This document shows, piece by piece, positions 45,515 through 57,130 of a stretch of 64,000 bases of DNA (position 1 is the stretch's first letter; every line of letters begins with the position of its first letter). A program made the translations under genes and the position numbers. The notes below the pieces were generated by a model. That model made no database searches. It was not told where the DNA came from and saw only the letters and a list, made by a program, of their open reading frames with translations. Origin of the DNA: Gammaproteobacteria bacterium (GTDB lineage: Bacteria > Pseudomonadota > Gammaproteobacteria > Burkholderiales > Gallionellaceae); assembly GCA_018813765.1 (NCBI GenBank), contig JAHJBC010000007.1, positions 186,001 through 250,000 on the forward strand. Direction: 5' to 3'.

Positions 45515-46378
45515 TCATCCGATGGGTCGCAATAAATCTGTCGCAGTCGGATAACGCAAGCTGACTTTCAGCTCCCGCTTCATCCTCAGGTTCACCAACC
45601 GCCGCGATTCGTTCATGAACGACAGCAGCGTGTCCGGCAAGACGCGTTGCGCTTCGGCGCGCGTGATGCGCGGCGGGCGACGCAGCCTGTGCGCATCCGC
45701 CACGGCATCCAGCCAGTCGCCCATCTTTTGCGCGCTGTCGTCGCTGGCGTTGTAGGTGCGGTTCGGTTTGCCATGACGCATGGCCGCAACGATGATGCGC
45801 GCGAGATCGTCGCCGTTGATATGGTTGGTGTAGCTGTCCTCTTCCGCCACGATGGTCGGCATGCTGACGCGCAAGCGGTTCAGCGGCATGCGATCCTGTG
45901 CATAAATGCCGGGCACGCGCAGGATGGATGCCTTGACCCCATTGCGCGCTGCCCACCGACGTATCTGTCGCTCAGCATCCACACGTCGTTCTGCGCGCGG
46001 CGATTGCGGCTTCAGCGGATGGGTCTCGCTGACGAACGCGTCGGCGCAATCGCCATAAACGCCGCTGGTACTGATGTAGATGAGACGCCGGGGCAAGGTG
46101 CCTTGCGACAGCGCGGCCAGCAGGTGCCGGGTGCAGGTATCCCTGCTGCCGACCTTGGGCGGCGGCGCGAGGTGCAGCACGGTGTCGGCCAGTCCGGCGA
46201 GGCGCGACAGGCTGGCACTATCGTCGAGGTCGCCATGGACAGCCACAACCTTATGCGCCTTCAACCAGGCGAGTTGCTTGTCGTTGCGGACCAGTGCGAA
46301 CAGGCGGTAACGCCTTGAGAGCTGGGGAATGGTGCGGCGGGCGACGTCGCCGCAGCCGATGATGAGCAGTCTTTCCAT
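45515..46378 (-). CDS. NAD(P)-dependent epimerase/SDR-like protein
   Basis: MERLLIIGCGDVARRTIPQL; YISTSGVYGDCADAFVSETHPLKPQSPRA. Confidence 0.85.
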   Translation of the reverse strand: MERLLIIGCGDVARRTIPQLSRRYRLFALVRNDKQLAWLKAHKVVAVHGDLDDSASLSRLAGLADTVLHLAPPPKVGSRDTCTRHLLAALSQGTLPRRLIYISTSGVYGDCADAFVSETHPLKPQSPRAERRVDAERQIRRWAARNGVKASILRVPGIYAQDRMPLNRLRVSMPTIVAEEDSYTNHINGDDLARIIVAAMRHGKPNRTYNASDDSAQKMGDWLDAVADAHRLRRPPRITRAEAQRVLPDTLLSFMNESRRLVNLRMKRELKVSLRYPTATDLLRPIG

Positions 46379-46427
46379 GCCGCCATTATGCGGTAAAATC
46401 GCGCCCTTCATTCATCCGGACAACCTC

Positions 46428-47429
46428 ATGAGCTTCAAGACCACCATCCAGCCAAGCAACCATGCCTTTCCCATCGAAAAGGACGAGACCATCCTCGAAG
46501 CGGCGCTGGACCACGGCCTGACGCTGCCGTACAGCTGTCGCAACGGCGCGTGCGGGGTGTGCAAGGGCAAGGTGGTGAGCGGCTCGGTGGACCATGGCAA
46601 GGCGCAGGCATTTGCGCTGAGCGAGGAAGAAAAGGCCGCAGGGATGGCGTTGTTCTGCTGCGCCAAGCCGCTTTCCGATTTGGTGATCGAAAGCCATGAA
46701 GTGACGACCACGCAGGAGATCGTGGTAAAGACGCTGCCCTGCCGCGTGGAGAAGATGGTGAAGCTTGCCGACGAAGTGATGGCGCTGTACCTGAAGCTGC
46801 CCGCGAACGAGCGGCTGCAGTTCCTCTCCGGTCAATATATCGACATCCTGCAGAAGGACGGCAAGCCGCGCAGCTTCTCGCTGGCGAATGCCCCGCATGC
46901 CGACGAACTGCTGGAGCTGCATGTACGCAACATCCCCGGCGGCACTTTCACCCAGCATGTGTTCAACGAAATGAAGGAACGCGACATCCTGCGCATCAAG
47001 GGCCCGCTCGGCACGTTCTTCCTGCACGAAGACTCACCCAAACCCATCATCTTCGTGGCCAGCGGCACCGGCTTCGCACCGGTCAAGGCGATCATCGAAC
47101 ATGCGCTGCACATCGGCTTCAAGCGCGAGATGCATTTCTACTGGGGCGTGCGCATGCAGTCCGACCTTTACATGCTGGACAAGGTGAAGGAGTGGGAAGC
47201 GCAAGGCATCAGGTTCATGCCCGTGGTCTCGGATGAGCCCTGGTCGGGCCGTACCGGCTTCGTGCATCAGGCGGTAATGGACGATTTCAGAGATCTGTCA
47301 GGCTATGCGGTGTACGCCTGCGGCGCGCCGGTGGTGGTGCAGGCCGCACACCGCGATTTCACCAGTCAGCGTCGGCTGGCTGAGGACTCGTTCTATTCGG
47401 ATATGTTCACATTCGTCCCCAAGAGCTAG
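46428..47429 (+). CDS. 2Fe-2S/FAD/NAD reductase (CDP-6-deoxy-delta-3,4-glucoseen reductase-like)
   Basis: SCRNGACGVCKGKVVSG ferredoxin cluster; QYIDILQKDGKPRSFSLANAP; FVASGTGFAPVKAIIEH. Confidence 0.88.
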   Translation: MSFKTTIQPSNHAFPIEKDETILEAALDHGLTLPYSCRNGACGVCKGKVVSGSVDHGKAQAFALSEEEKAAGMALFCCAKPLSDLVIESHEVTTTQEIVVKTLPCRVEKMVKLADEVMALYLKLPANERLQFLSGQYIDILQKDGKPRSFSLANAPHADELLELHVRNIPGGTFTQHVFNEMKERDILRIKGPLGTFFLHEDSPKPIIFVASGTGFAPVKAIIEHALHIGFKREMHFYWGVRMQSDLYMLDKVKEWEAQGIRFMPVVSDEPWSGRTGFVHQAVMDDFRDLSGYAVYACGAPVVVQAAHRDFTSQRRLAEDSFYSDMFTFVPKS

Positions 47430-47441
47430 GGGATAGCGGGT

Positions 47442-47828
47442 TCAATCGGTCTTTCTGCCCGGACGGTTGACCCAGTAGATGATGTTGGGCTGCACCAACC
47501 TGAAACGAAAATCGTCGTCGATCAATCTGGTCATCTCGCGCGGTCCGGGGTCGTTGGCCAGGACCAGCAGGTAGGTCTCGTCACCCAGTGCATTGACCTC
47601 TTTGATACCTAGCTGGCTATAGCGATCAACAATGGCTTCCTCGCTCGTGTCGGTAGCCAGCGAGACCAGATATTCGCCCGGCACCCGAGCCCGCTCTTCG
47701 ACTTCCATGACGGGCAAACGACCGGCTGTATTCTTGGTTTCTACGGGAAGATTGCTCGTGCAAGCGGAGAGCGCGAACATCATGGCAGCGCACATACCCA
47801 ACGAAACGATATTCCTGCCTCGCCCCAT
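47442..47828 (-). CDS. small lipoprotein of unknown function
   Basis: Signal sequence with lipobox FALSAC; 128 aa. Confidence 0.65.
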   Translation of the reverse strand: MGRGRNIVSLGMCAAMMFALSACTSNLPVETKNTAGRLPVMEVEERARVPGEYLVSLATDTSEEAIVDRYSQLGIKEVNALGDETYLLVLANDPGPREMTRLIDDDFRFRLVQPNIIYWVNRPGRKTD

Positions 47829-47959
47829 TCTGCCTCTCTCCTTGTGTTTGCTTGCCGGTTGCCGGGATTACAAAACGCGACGGAATGTTTACCGCCGACG
47901 GAATCACTCTAACAGCACCTCATCCGACGGGGTATATGCCAAAAGATATAGAACTTAGC

Positions 47960-49153
47960 CTAGACCTTTTTGCCGGAAGTGGCCATATCTGCCTGTATCG
48001 TCTTCCGAAAATAGGCGAGCGCCTGCTCATGATTGCCCAATTTTTCGGCAAGCTGGCTCAGCGCGATGTAAGCGGCGCTGGAGGGTTGCAGGCTGAGGCT
48101 GGCATCCAGATAGCTCCGCGCTTTACCCCACAGGCCTTGATGCAGACAGAGCTTGCCCAGGGTCAGTAGCAGCCCGGCGTCATCGGTGTGGTCTTTCAAC
48201 CAGCGCTCGGCCTGATCGATCTGCGCGGTGTTGTTGTCGCTACCGCACTCGCCGTAAAGTGCCACCAGTTCGCTATCCCATTGTTCGTTGAGGCTGTCGG
48301 TCAGCAATTGTTGCGCGCTGCGGCAGTCGCCAAGCCTGCCGAACCCTTGCGCGGCGATAGCCGCGAGTTTGGCGCGTCGCCTGAATTCAGTGGGAATGGT
48401 TTTCCATAATCTGCGCAGTCCGTCCAGATCGAGCGCCGCGTCGCGCAACTTCTCCTGCCATGCCAGTTGCTGCATTTGTCTGGCTACGAGGCTGTCGAGG
48501 GCTTTGCGTTTCTCCAATCGTGCGGTGACTTCGAGCACGGCGTCCCAGTTCTGCGCCTGCTGCTGTGCCTTCAGCTCCAAACCGAGCGCGCCGATGTGCT
48601 TGTGCACCCCCGTATCGTCCAGTTCGCGCAGGGCGTGCAGGGCGGATTGCGGGTTTCTCTGATCAAGCATGAATTCTGCCTTTGCCATCAGGCGCATGGT
48701 GGACTCTCCGACGGAGTTGCGCTCTGCATCCGCAAGGTAGGCATCGCGCTTGTCGAAGTCGCGCAGTTCATGGGCCGAGCGTGCCGCTATGATGGCCCCC
48801 AGGCCGGATTTTTCGCCCGCTGCCATGGCGCGCTCTGCAGCCTTTTCCGCTGCGGCGTAGCGACCCTCGAAGTAGGCCGTAAGCGCCTCCATCATCGCGG
48901 CGCGCTCCTTTTCTTCCGCGCGCGTCTTGCGAAAGTTGCGCACAAACTCAGGCAGGCGCACTGCGGCAACGACCATGCTCAGCGACATGTAAGACAAAAC
49001 GACGAGCGCAAGCATCAATACAACGAACAGGGTCAACGACATCTCCGCCTTGTAAGGCGGATAAGCGAACTGCACATAGCCGGGGTTGTGCGCGGCCACC
49101 GTCACTGCCACCGCAGCGGCGAACAGTCCGAGCAGCCATAGCAGCCATTTCAT
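47960..49153 (-). CDS. hemY: HemY-like heme biosynthesis TPR membrane protein
   Basis: MKWLLWLLGLFAAAVAVTVAAHNPGYVQFAYPPYKAEMSLTLFVVLM; TPR-like C-terminus; next to hemX-hemD-hemC. Confidence 0.9.
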   Translation of the reverse strand: MKWLLWLLGLFAAAVAVTVAAHNPGYVQFAYPPYKAEMSLTLFVVLMLALVVLSYMSLSMVVAAVRLPEFVRNFRKTRAEEKERAAMMEALTAYFEGRYAAAEKAAERAMAAGEKSGLGAIIAARSAHELRDFDKRDAYLADAERNSVGESTMRLMAKAEFMLDQRNPQSALHALRELDDTGVHKHIGALGLELKAQQQAQNWDAVLEVTARLEKRKALDSLVARQMQQLAWQEKLRDAALDLDGLRRLWKTIPTEFRRRAKLAAIAAQGFGRLGDCRSAQQLLTDSLNEQWDSELVALYGECGSDNNTAQIDQAERWLKDHTDDAGLLLTLGKLCLHQGLWGKARSYLDASLSLQPSSAAYIALSQLAEKLGNHEQALAYFRKTIQADMATSGKKV

Positions 49154-50235
49154 TGCATGCCCCGCTCGCGGGTCTGTCGATAGTTGCGCACCATATCCAG
49201 ACTGCCGCGGATATCCGGCAATTCGGCAACGATGCTGGTCTTTTCGAGCTTCTGCATCGCTGCCAGCGCCTGCGCGACATCTTCCGATCCGGCATCGAAA
49301 TAACGCTTGAGCCAATCCTGCGACATTTTCAACTCGCGCCGGAATCCCGGTTCGTCGCGCGCCAGCAGGGCCATGCGCGCGGAGAGCAACCTCAATTTCA
49401 GGTTCTCGCGCAGGAAGAAGGACTGTGTCGGCGACAATAACGGCAATTCCTTGCTTTCGGTATTCTCTATGCGCACCAACCCGCCGGCGTCTTGCCACAG
49501 TTCGCGCAAGAAACGCTTCCACGCTCCCTCATGAGGACCCACCATCGGCGCAGGCGGCTGCACCGGCTGCAAGCGCGCATCCTGCGCCAGCAGCATGCTG
49601 TCCACCTTGGTAATCATGCCCTCCAGTCGCGCGTTGATGGCGGGCGTATCAATGTCGGGCAGGGCGCGCAATCTGTCGATGTCCTGCGCGATACGCTTAC
49701 GCAGGCCGGCGAAAGCGGGGCGATCCAGCCTTTGCAGCCGGGTCTCCGCTTGCTGCACGGCGATCAGCGCCGCCTTGACGTTGGCGGAAAGCTGCAATTG
49801 CTGCACAGCGACCAGCAGCATCTGTTCGACTTCGGCAAGCGCGGTCTGGTCGCGATTGCTGGACATGTCCCGGTACAGCTCTTCCAACGCAGCGCGCTGG
49901 TTCTTGGTTTCGGCATAGCGGGTCTCGAGCAGGCCGAGCTTGCCGCCCAGTTCGCGCACCAGTTCCTGGTTCTGCGCCACCAGTATCTGGCTGGCCTTGT
50001 TCGATGCCTCCACTTCGGACAGGCGGCGCGCCACTTCGAGTTGCGTGCGGTCGAGTTCGGATTTTGCATCCAGCCATTGCCACACGAAAACTGCCGCCAA
50101 CACTACCAGCGAGAGTTGCGTCAGGGTCACGCGCGAAAACAGCTTCATCAGCCCGCCTTGTGACGGACGGATATCTGGCGTGTTGTCTGCGCGCTCTTCC
50201 GGTGGAGTTTGTTGCGTTTGCATCTGGTCGCTCAT
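49150..50235 (-). CDS. hemX: HemX-like uroporphyrin-III C-methyltransferase-related membrane protein
   Basis: Single TM (LTQLSLVVLAAVFVWQWLD) and coiled coil; QTFFLRENLKLRLLSARMALLARDE-like; position between hemD and hemY. Confidence 0.9.
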   Translation of the reverse strand: MSDQMQTQQTPPEERADNTPDIRPSQGGLMKLFSRVTLTQLSLVVLAAVFVWQWLDAKSELDRTQLEVARRLSEVEASNKASQILVAQNQELVRELGGKLGLLETRYAETKNQRAALEELYRDMSSNRDQTALAEVEQMLLVAVQQLQLSANVKAALIAVQQAETRLQRLDRPAFAGLRKRIAQDIDRLRALPDIDTPAINARLEGMITKVDSMLLAQDARLQPVQPPAPMVGPHEGAWKRFLRELWQDAGGLVRIENTESKELPLLSPTQSFFLRENLKLRLLSARMALLARDEPGFRRELKMSQDWLKRYFDAGSEDVAQALAAMQKLEKTSIVAELPDIRGSLDMVRNYRQTRERGMQ

Positions 50236-50239
50236 TGCA

Positions 50240-50998
50240 TCAATTCCTTTTGGCCTGCGCCCATGCTATCAAACCCGTCATCAGTCCGTCATCTCCGGAA
50301 CCGGTGATGATGACCTGTCGCCAGCCTTGCCGCTGCGCAGCCTCGGCGATGCGCGGGTGCGGCACGAACAGCGGGATGGAAGTAAGTCTGGATTTGCGGG
50401 CTTCATCGTACGACTCGCAAAGATGGGCCAGCGCCTCACTGCTGGTGATGCTGATCGCATCCGGAACGACATCCAGCAGTCCTGCGCTGTCAAATGGTGC
50501 CTTGCTACGCTGGTAGCAGGCGACATATTCCACATTTGCACCACGCTGCTTCAAAGTGTCGCCCAACAGTTCGCGGCCGGCATCGCCGCGCAAAATCGCG
50601 ATGCGCCAGCCCGACACGTTCTGCATCTCCGGCATGGCCAGCAAAGCCTCGCTGTCGAAGCTGCCGCCCGGCACGATGATGTCGGCGACTCCCGCATCGC
50701 GTAATGCACGGGCGCTGCCTTGTCCGACGGTCGCAGCCCTTACCGTGCGCGGCAACGTACCCAGCGAAGCCATGCCATGTTTCACGGCATTCGGACTGAT
50801 GAAAATCAGCAGATCGTAGGAGGTCAGTGACTTTGCCAGCCCGTGCAGCGCACGGACATCTTCAACCGGCTTGATCTCCAGCAGCGGAAACAGCAGCGGC
50901 TTGCCGCCAACTTGCTTGATACGCTTCGCCAGGTCGGCCGCTTGTTCACGCGGCCGCGTGACGACGATGTGACGTCCGGCAAGCGGCTTCTCAGCCAT
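50240..50998 (-). CDS. hemD: uroporphyrinogen-III synthase
   Basis: [45 protein letters not shown]; adjacent to hemC. Confidence 0.93.
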   Translation of the reverse strand: MAEKPLAGRHIVVTRPREQAADLAKRIKQVGGKPLLFPLLEIKPVEDVRALHGLAKSLTSYDLLIFISPNAVKHGMASLGTLPRTVRAATVGQGSARALRDAGVADIIVPGGSFDSEALLAMPEMQNVSGWRIAILRGDAGRELLGDTLKQRGANVEYVACYQRSKAPFDSAGLLDVVPDAISITSSEALAHLCESYDEARKSRLTSIPLFVPHPRIAEAAQRQGWRQVIITGSGDDGLMTGLIAWAQAKRN

Positions 50999-51935
50999 TC
51001 AGCGCTGCGAGGATTTCGCCCGCGCCCTGCTTGAGCAGATCCTGCGCGACGATGTCGCCCAACGCTTCGGGGTGTGCGATGTCGCCCATGTGCTCGGCGC
51101 GCAACAACCGCGAACCGTCCGGCGTGGCGACGAAACCGCGCATGCGCAGCTTGCCGTTCTGCACTTCGGCGAAACCGCCCAGCGGTACCTGGCAACTGCC
51201 GGCCAGTGCGCGGCTCATGGCGCGTTCGGCCAGCACACATGCTGCAGTATCGGCATGGTGCAACGGTGCCAGCACTGCGACCAAATCGGTGCGGTCGGCG
51301 CGAATCTCGATGCCGAGCGCGCCTTGTCCCACGGCGGGCAGGCTGTCGTCGCTGGAGATGACGGCGCGGATGCGCTCGCCCAGCCCGAGTCGTTTCAGAC
51401 CTGCGGCGGCGAGGATGATGGCGGCGTATTGGCCTTCGTCCAGCTTGCGCAAACGAGTCTGCACGTTGCCGCGCAACGGCTCGATCTTCAGGTGCGGGAA
51501 GCGCGCGCGCAACTGGCTCTCGCGACGCAGGCTGGACGTGCCGACCACGCTGCCTGCTGGCAGGGATTGCAGGTTGTCGAACTTGTTGGAGACGAAGGCG
51601 TCGCGCGGGTCCTCGCGTTCGCCGATGCAGGCCAGCGCAAAACCGTCCGGCAGGTTCATCGGCACATCCTTGAGCGAATGCACGGCGATGTCGGCGCTGC
51701 CGTTCTCCAGCGCAGTCTCGAGTTCCTTGACGAACAAGCCCTTGCCGCCGATCTTGGACAGCGTGACATCGAGTATCTGGTCGCCCTGTGTGGTCATGCC
51801 GAGAATGCTGACCGGGGTTTGCGGGTATAATGCGCGCAGTCTGTCTCTGATGTGTTCCGCCTGCCACATGGCCAATGCGCTTTCACGCGAAGCGATAACC
51901 AGCCGGGCTGGGGGAGTAAGTGGGGCCTGACTCAT
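50991..51935 (-). CDS. hemC: porphobilinogen deaminase
   Basis: [69 protein letters not shown]. Confidence 0.96.
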   Translation of the reverse strand: MSQAPLTPPARLVIASRESALAMWQAEHIRDRLRALYPQTPVSILGMTTQGDQILDVTLSKIGGKGLFVKELETALENGSADIAVHSLKDVPMNLPDGFALACIGEREDPRDAFVSNKFDNLQSLPAGSVVGTSSLRRESQLRARFPHLKIEPLRGNVQTRLRKLDEGQYAAIILAAAGLKRLGLGERIRAVISSDDSLPAVGQGALGIEIRADRTDLVAVLAPLHHADTAACVLAERAMSRALAGSCQVPLGGFAEVQNGKLRMRGFVATPDGSRLLRAEHMGDIAHPEALGDIVAQDLLKQGAGEILAALNG

Positions 51936-52028
51936 CGGGTTTTCCTGGTTCCAATAATTTTGCGGTTGCCGAGCGGCGCATTCTAGCAGGTGCGACGCGC
52001 TTTTGCGCCGCCTGCCCCTGTCGAAAAT

Positions 52029-54797
52029 ATGAATCTGATCTCTGTTCCAGCCGATATCTCCAGCAAGGACCAGCCATTGCGCGAGGACGTGCGCTTGCTC
52101 GGGCGCATCTTCGGCGCCACCTTGCGTGAGCAGGAGGGCGAGGAGACCTTTTCGCTCATCGAGAACGTGCGCCGGGCAGCCGTGCTTTTCCGCAAGACGC
52201 AGGATGAGCGCGACGGTGCCGCGCTGGAGCAGGTGCTGGATGCGCTCACCCCCGCCGAGACGCTGGCTGTGGTGCGCGGCTTCAGCTACTTCTCGCAGCT
52301 CTCCAACATCGCCGAAGATCTGCACCATAACCGCCGTCATCGCGCCCACCTCAAGTCGGGCAGCCTTCCCAGGGAAGGCACCTTGCAACTGGCGCTAGAT
52401 CGGTTGGAACACAAGAAACTCGACTGGAAGACCCTGCAGGCTTTCCTGGATAACGCGCTGATCTCGCCCGTGTTGACCGCACACCCGACCGAGGTGCAGC
52501 GCAAAAGCATCCTCGACTGCCAGCTCATCATTTCCAGCCTGCTCTTCGACCGCGACCGCATGGATATGACTCCGGAGGAGCTGGCCGAAAACGAGGAGGA
52601 GTTGCGCCGTTTCGTGCTGGTGTTGTGGCAGACGCGCATGCTGCGTCCGGCCAGACTGACCGTGCGCGACGAGATCAACAACGGTCTGGAGTTCTATCGC
52701 TACACCTTCCTGACAGAGCTGCCGCTCATCTACGCCGCGCTCGAAAAACAACTCCGGACACGCTTTGACAAGTCCATCCAGGTGCCGCCGCTGTTGCGTG
52801 TCGGCAGCTGGATAGGCGGTGACCGCGATGGCAATCCGTTCGTCACACACAATGTGATGGCGGACGCGGTGCAGCGCCATTCCGCGCTGGCATTCGAGCA
52901 TTACCTGCAGGAGGCGTTTTTGCTGGGCCGCCGCCTGAGCCTGACCGATCGACTGGTGGAAGTCACGCCGGCATTGCGCAATCTCTCCGATGCGTCGCCG
53001 GACAAGGAGGCCGCGCGCGAGGACGAGCCCTATCGTCGCGTGCTGAACCTGATCTATTCGCGACTGTCTGCCACGGCGAGGATGCTCGGTCATGTGCTGA
53101 CTCACCAGCCTCCGCTCGATCCCGTTTCCGCACCCTATGCCTCGCCACAGGAATTCATCGCCGACCTGGATGTGGTGATCGATTCCCTGACCAGCCACGG
53201 CGCGTTGCATCTGGCCCAGGGCGGTCTGGCCAATCTGCGCCGCGCCGCCGAGGTGTTCGGCTTCTATCTCGCGCCGCTGGACATGCGCCAGCACAGCGCG
53301 GTCATCGAGCAGACGGTGAGCGAGTTGTTTGCCCACAGTTCGGGCAAAGCAAACTATTCCGATCTGAATGAGGCGGAGAAACGCGAGGTGCTGTTGCAGG
53401 CGCTGCAGGCAGGCCGGATATTGATGACCGATATCGAGCGTTATTCCGCCGTGCCGCAAAGCGAATTGCGCATCATGCAGGCGGCCGCGGAGATCCATCG
53501 CCGCTTCGGCGCGGGTGCGCTGCCCAACCACATCATCTCCAAGACCGATGCGGCGAGCGACCTGCTGGAACTCGCACTGATGTTGCAGCAGGTTGGCCTG
53601 CTGCAAAACAGCGACACCTTGCATGTCAACATCATCCCGCTGTTCGAGACCATCGAAGACCTGCGCGGCTGCGCCGCGATCATGGATGAATTGTTCTCCA
53701 TCCCCTGGTATCGCAAGTTGCTGGCCGGACGCGGCAACACGCAGGAAGTGATGCTGGGCTATTCCGACAGCAACAAGGACGGCGGCTATCTCACTGCGAA
53801 CTGGGAGTTGTACAAGGGCGAGGTCGAGCTGGTAAAGGTGTTCGAGAAGCACGGCATCGAGCTGCGCCTGTTCCACGGACGTGGCGGCACCGTGGGACGT
53901 GGTGGCGGACCCAGTTACAACGCAATCCTGGCTCAGCCGCCGGGCAGCGTGAACGGGCAGATCCGCATCACCGAACAGGGCGAGGTGATCTCGAGCAAGT
54001 ATTCCAACCCGGAGATCGGTCGCCGCAATCTGGAGACGCTCATCGCCGCGACCATGGAGGCCACGCTGCTGCACCACCACGGCGCCGACAGCACCATGCC
54101 GGAATATCACCGCATCATGGAAGAATTGAGTACGGATGCTTTTGCCGCTTATCGCGAACTGGTGTATGAGACGCCCGGCTTCACCGATTATTTCTTCACC
54201 GCCACGCCGATCCGCGAGATCGCCGAACTCAACATCGGTAGCCGCCCCTCGTCGCGCAAGGCATCCGACAAGATCGAGGACCTGCGCGCAATTCCCTGGG
54301 TGTTCAGCTGGGCGCTGAACCGGGTGATGCTGCCGGGATGGTTCGGTTTCGGCAGCGCGGTGAAGGGATTCCTCCAACGCGAGGGCGACGCCGGGCTCGG
54401 CCAGTTGCAGAGCATGTACCGGAACTGGGCATTTTTCCGCGGCCTGATGTCCAACATGGACATGGTGCTGTCCAAGACCGACATGGGCATCGCTTCGCGC
54501 TATGCCGAACTGGTTGAGAATATCGAATTGCGCGAAAGCATTTTCGGCGCGATCGAGCGCGAATGGGAGACCAGCGTCGAGATGCTGTTCAAGGTTACCG
54601 GTAGTACCACCCTGCTACAGGATAACCCGGCCTTCGCGCGCAGCCTGCTCACACGCCTGCCCTACATCGACCCGCTCAATCACCTTCAGGTCGCGCTATT
54701 GCAGCGTCACCGCGCGGGGGACAAGGACGAAAAGGTAAAGCGCGCCATCCACCTCACCATCAACGGGATCGCGACGGGCCTGCGGAACAGCGGATAG
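52029..54797 (+). CDS. ppc: phosphoenolpyruvate carboxylase
   Basis: [72 protein letters not shown]. Confidence 0.97.
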   Translation: MNLISVPADISSKDQPLREDVRLLGRIFGATLREQEGEETFSLIENVRRAAVLFRKTQDERDGAALEQVLDALTPAETLAVVRGFSYFSQLSNIAEDLHHNRRHRAHLKSGSLPREGTLQLALDRLEHKKLDWKTLQAFLDNALISPVLTAHPTEVQRKSILDCQLIISSLLFDRDRMDMTPEELAENEEELRRFVLVLWQTRMLRPARLTVRDEINNGLEFYRYTFLTELPLIYAALEKQLRTRFDKSIQVPPLLRVGSWIGGDRDGNPFVTHNVMADAVQRHSALAFEHYLQEAFLLGRRLSLTDRLVEVTPALRNLSDASPDKEAAREDEPYRRVLNLIYSRLSATARMLGHVLTHQPPLDPVSAPYASPQEFIADLDVVIDSLTSHGALHLAQGGLANLRRAAEVFGFYLAPLDMRQHSAVIEQTVSELFAHSSGKANYSDLNEAEKREVLLQALQAGRILMTDIERYSAVPQSELRIMQAAAEIHRRFGAGALPNHIISKTDAASDLLELALMLQQVGLLQNSDTLHVNIIPLFETIEDLRGCAAIMDELFSIPWYRKLLAGRGNTQEVMLGYSDSNKDGGYLTANWELYKGEVELVKVFEKHGIELRLFHGRGGTVGRGGGPSYNAILAQPPGSVNGQIRITEQGEVISSKYSNPEIGRRNLETLIAATMEATLLHHHGADSTMPEYHRIMEELSTDAFAAYRELVYETPGFTDYFFTATPIREIAELNIGSRPSSRKASDKIEDLRAIPWVFSWALNRVMLPGWFGFGSAVKGFLQREGDAGLGQLQSMYRNWAFFRGLMSNMDMVLSKTDMGIASRYAELVENIELRESIFGAIEREWETSVEMLFKVTGSTTLLQDNPAFARSLLTRLPYIDPLNHLQVALLQRHRAGDKDEKVKRAIHLTINGIATGLRNSG

Positions 54798-54828
54798 AAA
54801 GATTGGCGGTTGAGACGGTTCTGGAAAA

Positions 54829-55207
54829 AACAGGGGAAGGCCCTTGTCCGCAATCTGTCACGCTTATTGGCTGCGTGTGAGATGCTGACAGTTGCCTTCC
54901 CGATTCTCCCTGAGCTACTCGCCCCTGTTGGCGTGATGGGTCATTCCCGGATTTTTGTGTGATCTTCGCGGCTTGTTGTTTCCCGTTGAAGAGCACTACC
55001 CTTGTACTGATCCTTCTCGAAGCTTGGCAGCTGTTGCAAGATCGTGGACGTCAGCTTTGTTTGCTGTCTGTCGCGGCGATCGACTTTTCTTCTCCCCTGT
55101 GAGTTGTTACTCCACCCTGTACCTGCTACGCAAGCAACTCAGGTACAAGATGGCCGGGATACTAACAAGGTCTTTGTGAAGGGACCGTCAACAGATCGTG
55201 AGCGATC
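54829..55207. other. unannotated hairpin-rich intergenic region
   Basis: Several perfect stems: AACAGGGG/CCCCTGTT, GGGAAGGC/GCCTTCCC, CTGTCA/TGACAG, GATCG...CGATC, TGTACCTG/CAGGTACA, GATCG-TGAG-CGATC; no convincing CDS. Confidence 0.5.
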
Positions 55208-55295
55208 CGTGAATTATTGATTGATTGAGGTCAAATCGCCGAAAACACATGGTGCGGGCGGAAATTGCATATCCACTTGCATCACTTGGAGAGGA

Positions 55296-56057
55296 CTAGC
55301 GCTTGCCTTTTACGCTTGCCAACTGGCGCCTGCTGATCGGCAGCCGCTCCTCCAGTCCTTTCAACTTCATCTGCCAGCCGCTCTCGTCAACGTCGCCGCC
55401 CTTCTCAAAGCCGTCGATGGCGGCACGAGCGACGAGGCAGTTGCGGTGAATACGGACGAAACGCGCGGCAAATTCCTTTTCCAGCGCGGTGAGCGATTCC
55501 TCGATGAGGTACTCGCGCTCGGCGGTGCGCACCGTGACATATTTCATCTCGGCGCGCAGATAAAGTACGTCGGCGACCGGGACGAGAATGACCTTGCCGC
55601 GTTCATGCACCGAAAAGAAATTGCGCGGCTCGGGCATGAGTTCCTGCAGCACTTCGGTGCGAATCGGCACCGCATCGCGCGCGCGGGATAGCGCCTCGAA
55701 CAGGCGCCCGAGCTTGATCGGCTTGAGCAGGTAATCGATGGCGCGCTGCTCGAAGGCCTGGATAGCGTAGGCGTCGTAGGCGGTGGTGAAGATGATGACG
55801 GGCGGATGTTCGAGTTTGTTGAGGTGCCGCGCGAGTTCAATGCCGTCCATCCTGGGCATGCGGATATCCATCAACACGACCTCGGCGGGATTCTCCGTCA
55901 GTTTGTCCAGCGCCTCCTGCCCGTTGCCAGCTTCGCCCACCAATTGCAGCGGAAACTGCCCCTCGCAGTCCGCCAGCAGGTCCTTCAGGCGGTTGCGCGC
56001 CGGCATTTCGTCGTCGACGATGAATACGGTGAGCGGCAAAGTGACAATATCGTTCAT
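55296..56057 (-). CDS. LytTR-family response regulator (AlgR-like)
   Basis: VFIVDDEMPARNRLKDLL; VLMDIRMPRMDGIELARHL; TTAYDAYAIQAFEQRAIDYLLKPIKLGRL; LytTR C-terminus. Confidence 0.94.
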   Translation of the reverse strand: MNDIVTLPLTVFIVDDEMPARNRLKDLLADCEGQFPLQLVGEAGNGQEALDKLTENPAEVVLMDIRMPRMDGIELARHLNKLEHPPVIIFTTAYDAYAIQAFEQRAIDYLLKPIKLGRLFEALSRARDAVPIRTEVLQELMPEPRNFFSVHERGKVILVPVADVLYLRAEMKYVTVRTAEREYLIEESLTALEKEFAARFVRIHRNCLVARAAIDGFEKGGDVDESGWQMKLKGLEERLPISRRQLASVKGKR

Positions 56058-57094
56058 GCGGCAGACCCTTTCACATAGGGGATGGTGATATGAACACGGT
56101 AGTGGTGCGCATCAATTTCGACCAGATACTGCGCTTCCACATCGAACAGCAGCGCGAGTCGCTCGCGAATGTTGCTTAACGCAATCTTGTGACCGTTGGT
56201 GTGTGGGGGTGTTTCACTCCGTGCAGGGTTGCGTACTTCCAGATGCAGTTGATCGCCATCCAGATAGAGTTTCACGTCGATGGTGCCACCCTCGTGCAAC
56301 GGTTCGATACCGTGGTAAACGGCATTTTCCAGCAGCGGCTGCAGCACGAGCGGAGGAATGAGGGCGTCCGGCGGCATGGCCTGCGTATCCCATTCCACCT
56401 TGAGCCGATCGCCCAGACGCAGCGATTCGATGGACAGGTATTGCCGCGCCAGTTCGACTTCCTTGTCCAGTGCGACCAACTCATGCGGCTCGACCATCGC
56501 CATGCGGAACAGATCGGACATGTCCTCCAGCGCCGTTTCGGCCCGCTTTGGATCGACGCGCAGGATGCTCAGTACGGCATTGATGGTATTGAACAGAAAA
56601 TGCGGGCGGATGCGCGCCTGCAGCGCCTGCAAGCGCGCTTCATGCCTCGCCGGAGCAAGCGCCAGCGCGCGCAGACGGAAATACGCCAGCAGCAGCAATG
56701 CGACGATGCTGCCTACCAGCGCATGGCGTGTATAGCGATACAGGTTGAATCCTTCGGGACCATAGAATAATTCGCCGCCCAGCATATCTATCGTCAAAGT
56801 GATCGCGGCCACCACGGCAGTCACGATCAGCGCACCCTGCCACGGCTTGGCCTTGGCCAGCTCGCCGTTAAGAACGTACAGTGCCAGCAGGCTGCACAGC
56901 ATTACGGGTTGCAGCAGCGCCGAGGCGTGCAGCACACTATTTTGCAATTCGGTGAACGAATCCGCCTGCAAGGAAAGTTCCAGCAGCGCGATGCCGTTGG
57001 TCAAAAGCACGATACGCAATACCGTACCCAGATTGCGGAAGTCGGGCAGCAGCTTGAGCGGAATGTTTTGATTTATACTGCGCATCTCCGGCAT
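56054..57094 (-). CDS. LytS/AlgZ-family histidine kinase
   Basis: [40 protein letters not shown]. Confidence 0.93.
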   Translation of the reverse strand: MPEMRSINQNIPLKLLPDFRNLGTVLRIVLLTNGIALLELSLQADSFTELQNSVLHASALLQPVMLCSLLALYVLNGELAKAKPWQGALIVTAVVAAITLTIDMLGGELFYGPEGFNLYRYTRHALVGSIVALLLLAYFRLRALALAPARHEARLQALQARIRPHFLFNTINAVLSILRVDPKRAETALEDMSDLFRMAMVEPHELVALDKEVELARQYLSIESLRLGDRLKVEWDTQAMPPDALIPPLVLQPLLENAVYHGIEPLHEGGTIDVKLYLDGDQLHLEVRNPARSETPPHTNGHKIALSNIRERLALLFDVEAQYLVEIDAHHYRVHITIPYVKGSAA

Positions 57095-57130
57095 ATTGAC
57101 CTTTCAAGTGCCGCTCATTCTGGACAAGAC

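Noticed and set aside
52395-54377. 660-aa minus-strand ORF opposite ppc
   Set aside because: Antisense to ppc with biased composition and no recognisable motif.
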